Below, in pieces: positions 10,549 through 20,857 of a stretch of DNA of 64,000 nucleotides. The notes below the pieces were generated by a model, which had not been told where the DNA came from, did no database searches, and saw nothing but the letters and a program-made list of their open reading frames with translations. The translations under genes were made by a program, and so were the position numbers. The stretch is from Clusia tigrina (lineage: Eukaryota; Arthropoda; Insecta; Diptera; Clusiidae): NCBI GenBank assembly GCA_920105625.2, contig OV050030.1:24358516-24422515 (forward strand), read 5' to 3'. Numbering within the stretch: position 1 is the first letter of the stretch; every line of letters begins with the position of its first letter.

Positions 10549-11694
10549 CTAAAACAAAAGAAAATATTTGTTATTAAAGTTTATTTCAATAAATAAGCAA
10601 GTAAATATTTCAGATACAAATTAATACACGGCAATATTTCAACAAAAAAAAAACTAAAAATTTATAAATTTAATAAATATTTAGATTTAATATAAATTAC
10701 ATGTTTAATAATTTATTAAAAAACTTAAATTTATAATAATTTATCACAAAATTCAATTTTTATTTAAATAAAATTGTTTATTAAAAAATTTATTTTTTAT
10801 TCAAATTATAACTTATTAAAAAATTCATTTCTTATTGAAATTATAATAATTTATTAAAAAATCCAATTTTTATTGAAATTAAATAATTTATTAAAAAATT
10901 TATTTTTTATTAAAACTATAACTTATTAAAAAATTCATTTTTTATTGAAATTATAATAATTTATTAAAAAATTCATTTTTTCAAGAATGTAATTATTTAT
11001 AAAAAAATGTATTCGAATATTTTATTATAAAATTATATACTAGCTCATTAATAATAATTGACTTAAAAATTTAATATTTTAATAAAAGGTTAACAATTTA
11101 TTTAAAAAAATCTTATTCATATATCTGATGAATTATTAAAATATTTAATAAACTATTAAAAAATCGAATATTTTATAAAAAATTAATTTTTTAAATCATA
11201 TAATTTTATTTAAAAAAAGAATTTATTAAAAATTAATTGTTTATGAAAACAATTTTTTAAATGAAAGAAATTGTTAATTTATTTAAAAATGGAATAATTA
11301 ATTAGAAAATTAAATTGTTTACAAAAAAACTTTCTAATTGACAGAAATTGTTAAAAAATTTTATAAATTATCATTAAAATTTAATAAATTATATAAAAAA
11401 AAAATTTATAATTTTTTTTAAATATAATAATTTTATTTAAAAATAATTTAATTTGAAAAAATAAAATTATTTAAAAATAAAATTTATTAATTTAAAACAA
11501 ATATAAAAATATAATTAATTAATATAAAATACATAATTACATAATTATTAAAAAATGTATGAAAATAATTACTATTTTATTACACATATTTAATATTTTT
11601 TAAAATTATGTTAGTTTATTAACAAATGGAATAATAAACTAAAAAAATTGATTTTTTTTTTCATTAGAAAATTAATAAAAAATAAAAAATAAAA

Positions 11695-11766
<72 letters not shown>

Positions 11767-14700
11767 TTTATTTTAAAAAAAAATTTAATTTTTTTTTTTT
11801 AAAGAAATATTTTGAAAATTTAAAAATCTTTATATTTTAGAAAAATATTTTATATATTTTAGAAAAATATTTTATATATTTTAGAAAAATATTTTATAAA
11901 TTTTAGAAAAATATTTTAAATATTTTAGAAAAATATTTTATATATTTTAGAAAAATATTTTATATATTTTAGAAAAATAGAAAACCTTTTTAAAATGGAA
12001 TAATTAATTAAAAAATTAAATTTTTGATCAGAAAACAAAAATTTAATAATTTAATTTAAAAGTGTATTAAATAGCTATTTAAATTCGATGAGAAATTATT
12101 TCATAAATATTAACAAATTTTTAAAAATTTTTTTTAATTTATATAATATAAATAATAAAAACTTTCATTAAAAAATTCAATAAATTAAATAGTAAAATAG
12201 AATAAATAATAAAAATAAATAATTTTTAAATTTATAAAATTCAATTTATAAAGAAATAATTAACTTATAAACAACGGAAACGGTAAGTGCTTCTATATGG
12301 CTTATTAATGTAAGTGGCAGAGAAAGGACTTTTGCACTCCAAATAAAATAACATTTGGAAGACAATTTAAGTGGTGAAAGATGACAGAGGAACGACTTGT
12401 CCCCAGCTCAACAGGGATAAATGGTAGTGAAAAGAAACCCTACTATAGCACCTATTTACCACTTCATTGCTGCTTTTGAGTAATTATATACGCGTATATG
12501 TATGTAGAAAAGTACGTAGAGAATAAAAAAGTCTAAAATTGTATAATTATCGCTTCTGTTCATTATAATATGCTTTATGACCATATATATTCATATGTTC
12601 ATGGTGGTGGGTATTGCACGGAGAATTGCTCACGCTAGGATACACAAATTACCAAAAAAAAAGGCATGCGCCGAGGGTTTTTAGTAAAAAGAAAATTTGT
12701 TCTGTAGTGTTACTGATATCGATCACGGTGACTCATACAAATATTCTTCAAAAACGAAACCACAAAATATTTTAGCATGGTGCTAAGGGAAACATCACCA
12801 CCACAGTTCATAGGGATGAAAATGTACTTAATAAAGGTTTGTAGTACAAATAACCAAACTAGTAACAAAAAAAAATGTGTAAAAAACTTACGCAATAAAC
12901 AAACGGGAAAAAATATCGGAAACAAGAAGAGTTTTAAAGAAAATATGCTCCAGATTTTTACTAAAATTGTGGAGATGAAGTTTTGATATGGTGTTTTCAC
13001 TTATCCTACAAGTCATTAGTGACAGTGATTGACTCACTACTTCACACAATCCAGTGATCGAACTATAAACATAAATTAAACATAAACTTATTTGGGATAG
13101 CTCCAGAACTACTCTGAATAAAACATATTTTTCCAAAACCCCAGCTCTCAACTTGCTGACCTCGACGCAGTAAGATTTTAACCAGCTATCTGGACATCTT
13201 TCATTACAAAGAATTTCCACAATCTTCTTCCCCAAATAAAATCACGAATTAAGTGTACCATATTCCATTCCTAGAAACACTTAAAACTATATTCTATGCC
13301 CAGTTTTAAAGTATGAACAATTGTCAAGCACATTGACATCAATTTAGAGACCAAGTGCAACCACAATTGTGAACAAAGAAAATTACATTCCTTAAGCGTG
13401 TTCGGGACAATGAAAACTGCTGAGAGCAAGGGCCGTAAACAAAGTTAATAAGCGCAGAGAACTTTGCTAAAAAAAAAAAAGGTAAACTAACCCAGAATTA
13501 AAGTAAATTAAAGGGAAAATGCCTCTTAAGTGAAGTGCCTCCTGCACAGCATAAGTAAATTAACGCAAACACAAAACAGCTTCCCTTTGAATTGTCGACC
13601 GAGTCAGCGCAATGACGGCACCACCACCGCCACCACAATGATCCTATTTACACCTTCTCAACCGCAAACAAAGCAGGCTAAGAAACTGCTAAGAAGCCAA
13701 AAGGTAGGACAAGAAAATCTAGTTTTCCTGTGCAAAAAGTTGGTGTAGAAAAAATCAGGAACAGAATTAAATTTCATGAAGGAAACAGCAAACTCAACTG
13801 ACAATGGACTGAGAACTGAGCGAGGCAAGGAAGAGGATGTCGGCAAGAGCTCAAGCTGAAAAATGCACACAACGCAAACACACACACACACATGCATACG
13901 GTAAATATGAACACGAGGTAGGCTTGTTGGTTGCTGACAAGGATGCATGCCAAGGAAACCGGCAGGCAGCAGACAGCAGACAGCAGGGCATGACTCACTC
14001 AAGCAGGCAGTCAGTCAGTCAGGCATCCCTAAATTTAGCGAAAATTTGTTTTGGCATACAATTCATTTGAATTGTGGCACGTGGCACTATGACGACTGGG
14101 ACTACAAGGGCTGCTGCAATATCTGTATGCGCGTCTGGCTGACTTGTGTGTGCTGGGTAGGTTAGGTTAAGTAGATACGCGCAGAAGGCAAACACACAAA
14201 GTGGCAGCGAAACATGCCAACAAGCAAATTGTTGCGATAGTCAAGCCAGGAAGGCAGGCTGACGACAGACATTCAGTAAGTCTATGTATACTCAAATAGA
14301 AGACAATAGTGGCGCTAAGGATATTAGATGCCGGTAATGATGTGACATGGATTAAATGCTGGCTGGGCAGGTTTCAATTACACAATTCGATTATTTTGGA
14401 GATGGCATCTGCTGCTGAAAATCAGTTCGAATCGTTGGACTAAGCCCTGATAAGGAGTCACTCAGTCTCATTATGAGTGTTTGGTGATTTCAAGTTCATT
14501 CTATATATGAATGTTCTAGAATTGACGGCAAATTTGTTATTAGAGTCCTGAAAAACAGAAGCAGTTTCGTATTTGATGGGCATCGCGCTGTATTTCCACT
14601 CTTTGATCATATAGTTGCAATTACACCGGCAGTACCGCGGAATCTTTCGAATACGGCGGAATCTTTCGAGAATAGACTGAAAGCAAGGAATTTACAGATA

Positions 14701-17700
14701 AACTGATAAGACCAACTCTGTGTACAAAAGATGGACTTAAGGTCAGTTAGTGATGCTACCCAAGTGACGCTACTGATATAAATAACACGAGTATATGCCA
14801 AGAGAGGAAGGAGGTATAAATAAATATACATGATCCCAAAAAACTGCTCATCAATCTCTGTCTTTCCTTCTCGTCATGCACACATCATCAATGAAATGGT
14901 GTCGAATTTAACAGCAATAATATCGTAATCACACGCCCCTATTTTGTACATATCGATTTTAAGTGCAGAGTGCAATTTTCTTAGCTATAAACTGCTTGAG
15001 TGAAATGAGATCCTTAACAGTCACAATTTCTCAAGAACAAAATGAAATTATAGTAAAAAAATTCTCCAAGAAATCAGAATAGAAGATCCAAACTAGATAA
15101 CGAGGACGATATTTCAATAGAAATAGTTAATAAAATCCCCTGAAGTAATTGGTTACTTTTGTTTTATTTTTCACATATCGCTTCCGCCTATAAATATTCC
15201 ACAAATTTTGGAATTTTCCTTGTTTGCCAGTCATGGTTTAAAAACCTCATTTGTAAAATTGCAATTTTTGCCGCCATGCAATTTAAAAATTATTTCTGCA
15301 TTTATTACACGCTTTTCTGCACTTAACGAAAGCTACATGAGAATTCAAGGTGAGGCATTAATTATATTGTTTGTGTTTGTTGCAATATTTTATAAGTGCA
15401 ATTAAAAATACCATTAAATTAGCATTTTCGTAAAGGTTCAGTGACAAACACGCAGGCGTGGAACTATTTACAAAGAGCTACTCTAGACGATAGGGCTGTA
15501 AAAGAATGCTTGAAATAAATGTGGAAACAACATGCAATCTGGAAGAGGGTTTGGACACGCTGTTGCGTCTACAACATGTCAAAGCTCCAATTGCATGAGA
15601 TGTACAAACACTCACTAAAAAGAGCGTAGTCAATGATGAGGGGGTTTGGGCACGTTGTTGCATCTACATGTTAAAGTCCAAATTGCATCAGAAAGATATA
15701 CAAAAACTCACTAAAGAGAACGTACTCATGGTGTCGACATGTTATTGTCCCAACAACATATTGAAGCTCAAATGGCAAGAGAAATAAATACAAGCACCCA
15801 CTAAAGAGAGCGTAGTCAAGGCAAAGACAATATAAAGGTGTTATTTTGGTGTTAAAAGGTGTTATTTTGGTATTCAAAGAAAAATGCCATTTTTTGAGAT
15901 AAATGATCGGATGTTTATTTCATAATAAAGAGGAAGGTATGCCGTTAATAATGAAAAACAACATCAGCCAAAGGGCCACCAGGACCACGCTTACAGGACC
16001 ATATCCTTTTCATGAAATTTTCCATAACCAAATCGCAAAGTGGCTGCCCTATGTGCTCGATAGCCTCACGAATTCTATCTTTGAGGTCTTGAATCGACGC
16101 TGGGCTGTTGGCGTAGACCTTATCTTTCACGTTGCCCCAAAGGAAGAAGTCGCAAGGTGTTAAATTACAAGATCTCGGTGGCCTATTGTGATCACCTCTT
16201 CGAGAGATAACACGGTGCGGAAAATTTTCATGTAAAAGAGCAATGGTTTCGTTGCTTGTGTGGCACATAGCGCCGCCTTGTTGAAAGTAAAAGTTGTCCA
16301 AAAAATCATTAATCATCTCTCGATAGCACAATCCATTCACCGTAACTGTTGATCCAACCTCATTTTCGAAAAAGTAAGGTCCAATGACCCCGCCGGACCA
16401 TAAACCGCACCAAACAGTCACACGTTGAGGATGGAGAGGCTTCTCAACAATAACTCTTGGGTTTTCCGAGCGCCAGATTGCTTGTTGACGTAGCAACCGA
16501 GGTAGAAATGGGCCTCATCAGTTAAGAGGATTTTTCGATGGAATTCCGGATCATTTTCATGCATTTCAAGGACCCAATCAGCAAAGACACGACGTTGTTG
16601 ATGATCGGCCGGCTTGAGTTCTTGTGTTAACTGAATTTTATAAGCCTTAAGACCCAAGTCTTTATGCAAAATACGGTGTAATGACGTTTGTGGAATGTTC
16701 AATTCCAAAGAACGACGAGGAATGGACAAACCTGGGTTTTCTTCAACACTTTGGGCTACAGCAGCAATATTCTCAGTTGTTCTTGAGCGACGCGCACGGG
16801 TTTTATTCTTCACATCACTAACTTGTCCCAACAGCTCCAAATTTTCCACCAATTTCTGTATTGCGGTCCGACAAGGTACTTCACGACGACCAAAAATGCT
16901 TTAGTTTTGCGAACTGTGACTGCAAGATTTTCACCATTTTTGTAGTGAATTTTAATCATTTCAATGCGTTGTTGAAGCGTGTATCGTTCCATTTTTAGTA
17001 ATGGCGTAGTTTCTACTTGTCAAATGTCAAAGAATAAAAGCTTCAAAAGTGACAGCTACCGAAATACCGGATGATTCAAAATAACACCTCTTGTTGGAAA
17101 ACCATTTACAACAATAAATACTCTTTGGCCAAGGTTCTTGTTTCAGCTATAAATGGATGCATACTACTGCTTATACATTGTAGATTTATGGTGGAATCTT
17201 GGAAAAGGGCAGAGACATCAGAGAGAAGAAAAACACTTTTCATCAATGTTTGTTTATAATTTTTCCTAAGGATATCAGAGGAATTGTTAGACGAGTTCTA
17301 ATTTAATCTTTGTAATAACTTATGCAAATGATTGATCTGAAAACACATGACATTTAAAGGGAAATATATATAAATCTTCTTAATAGATATTCCACAAAAT
17401 TTTTGAAAATCCTTGAATCTATGTCAATGGGTGTTGAACTATGCTAGATGTTTCATTTCAGATCAGAAAGCATTTAATTGGTCGATATTGCGAATCATAC
17501 TTAACTACACAAGGAAGTTGTACTTATATAAATTAGTGTTAAAAGTTATTTATTCAAAATAGTATTTGTTTTTTGTCATTCATAAGGAAATGATTTCGCA
17601 AGCTGTTCTTTTGACCTTGCAGATCTGTTTAAGTTTACTATTAACAGCTGATTTTGACAGAGAGTTTAACCAGTTCATGACACTAATAATATGAATAAAT

Positions 17701-20700
17701 ACTAACAATACCGGGTACTGCTTATACCATTGCTTAAAGTATTTTTGAAAAGAATTTCAAGGCATGCAATCAAAACTACAAACTCGCAACAAAAAGCGAA
17801 AATTAGATAAAAATCGTAATAGATGAATACACAAATAAATGTGTTAAAAAACAAAGTCTGCATCAAAGCATGAGCTAAAATCTGCGGGTACTCTTCCATT
17901 CCATTTGATCAAACAACAATTAGAAGAATGTCGACAAATGGTCTCTACTCAAATAAAGGCGAATTCCCCACGATGCATGTAGTGGCAGCGTAGCTGGTGA
18001 GGCTGTTGGCATCGAAGATGATGGTTGATTGCGCACGTTGCATGAATGAATGCTTGAATAAGTGAAGAAGGACGCTACTGCTGTGTTGTATAAATGCTGA
18101 TTAATTAAAATTGAAGGCAAATTAATATCATACAAGTGTGTAACGGTCAATTCTGCAGTGAGCAGCGCAGCGTAGGGGATAAAATGATTCATATATAAAA
18201 AAAAAGAACCTAAGAACGTGCCATATTGGAAATGTATAATTATAAATTAGACAAAAAATATGAAGAAAAAAATTAAAAATGCTGATTATATGCTAAGCCT
18301 GATACTTCTATCGCACCACACCGCACCACACCACCTCATGCTGATGATAAGGATCGTTTCGAGGATACTGTGCGCAAGCGCAGCGCAGCGCAACTAAATA
18401 TGCATCAATTTTAGAAGAGCACGCAACACCATTAAATTACTTAGCGCACAGCTGCTAACATATTTTTCTATACAGATCTATATTCGTACATAAAACACGC
18501 CAAGGGGTCACTCACGCTTACGCTCAGCACTAGTGAGCTGCGCGAAGTAGCTAGCTGCATGCACATTTCCAGCTTAATTCATCCCCTCCAACAACCAACA
18601 GACAATTGTAACAGCAGCAGCTAACAACATGCCAAAAATACCAAAAACCATATTCAGGGATGTTTTCATCATTGCGGCCGACATGAAATGCATTTGACAA
18701 CTTTATGGGGGATCATTTAAAGAAAAAAAACAGCTGCAGCCAACGATTATAACAGCAAAAGCCGCACAGCACACTTGTGTAGCAACCCCTTGACGAGGCA
18801 GCAGGAAGGCTTTCTTTCCCTTTGTGTATGCGAGCATGATACTAAAATCACAGCGAAATAATAAAGTAGCACACTATAATTATGTAAATTGTTTATGATT
18901 TTTGTTTTAACAATGAACAAGAGAGAAAAAAACCTGAACGGAAGTTCTTTCCACAAATCGAAGTCCAAAATCAACGCACCACAAGGGATGTCAATAAAAC
19001 ATCAAAACCCTAACTTCCGATTCGGATCAAACAGCAAACAAAAGGCACAGAAAATTAAACTAGAACAGCAAGCGAAAACACTCCTACAATTTGTGAATGC
19101 AAACAAAAGGGAACAACATTTAAGAAATAATATAAAATTAAAAAAAATTAAATAAAAAAATACGTATGCTAAAAAATGAAAATAAAATACCCTTCAAACA
19201 AATAAAAAATTATTTATATGAAACAGAAAAAGGACGTTGACTAAAAAAAAAACAATAATAACAACATATTTAACAATAATATATATTTAATAAAATAATA
19301 TAAAACAAATTAATATAAAATAAAGTAATAGAAAAAAATAAAATAGAAAATAATGAAAAATTTAAAAATAAAATATATAAAATAAATTATTGTAAAACAA
19401 ATTAATATAAAATAAAAAAAATTAAGTAATTAAGTAGAAAATAATAAAATAGACACAGACAACAATAAAATAGAAAATAATAAAATAAGAAATAATTTAA
19501 AAAATATATATATAAAAATAAATAAATATAAAAAATATATAAATATAAAAATATATATAAAAAAATATATAAATATAAAAAATATATACATATAAAAAAA
19601 TAAAAACATAATAAAAATAAATTTATTAAACTAAAACACAAATAAATCATAAACATATATATTTTTAAAAAAATTATAATAACATATATATTTAAAAAAA
19701 TATATAATATTTAATAAAAAAATATAAAACAAATTAATTAATAAAGTAATAGAAAATAACAAAATAATGGAAAATTTAACAGTAAAATATATCAAATAAA
19801 ATAATGTAACACAAATAAAGATAAAAAAAATGAAGTAATTAAAGAGAAAATAATAAAATAGACAACAATAAAATAGAAAATAATAAAATAAATAATTTTA
19901 AAAATGTATATAAAAATAAATAAATATAAAAAATATATAAATATAAAAATATATATAAGAAAATATATAAATATAAAAAATATATAAAAAAATTTACATA
20001 TAAAAAAGTAAAAACATAATAAAAAACAATTTATGAAACTAAAACACAAATAAATCATAAACATATATATTTAAAAAAAAAATTATAATAAGCTTAAAAA
20101 CAATAAAAGCATAAAACACAATATAATAAAAATATAAAGAAAACAAATAATGATATTAAAAAATAAAAAGTTAAAAAACAAATTATTGAAATAAAAAAAC
20201 AATAAAATCATAGATATATTTATAAAAAATATTATAATAAACTTAAAAACATAAATGTAAATTATAAAATCTTATATATAATCTACAAAAAAATAAATGT
20301 ATATAATAATAATTATATTATTTATTAACAATATATACATATACGAGTATATAATAAATAAAGAAATGTATGAAAAACTAAAATAAATACAATAAATAAA
20401 AATAACTAAAATAAACAATAAAAACATTATTAATAAACTAAATTATATAAATTAAAATTTTATAATAAACTAAAAATCTAATCAACAAAAAACTAAAATA
20501 AAACAAACTAAAAAAATTAAATAAAAGGAAAAAAACTAAAATAAAACAAACTAAAAAAATAAAATAAAAACTAAAACGTTACAAATATTTAAAAAAAAAA
20601 AATATAACACAAAAAAATATAATGTACAATAAAAAATTAGAAAACACAAATAAAGTAAAAAACGATGAAGCAGTTAAAAAGTAATTTAAAAATAAAAAAT

Positions 20701-20820
20701 AAATAAAGTCAATTCTAAAAAAACATATTACTGTTAATTAGAGAAAATAAAAATAAAATTTAGCTGAAGGCCCTGGCTCCCCTTACAATGTAAAATAATA
20801 ATTAAGTTATTGTTTTTCAA

Positions 20821-20857
<37 letters not shown>

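Noticed and set aside
18889..19155. 88-codon Lys/Asn/Gln-rich plus-strand frame in the dap intron.
   Set aside because: Composition matches AT-rich noncoding DNA; no motif.
19402..20064. Tyr/Phe/Ile-rich minus-strand frames that look like membrane proteins.
   Set aside because: A/T-only composition on an AT-rich intron; they track the tandem duplication.
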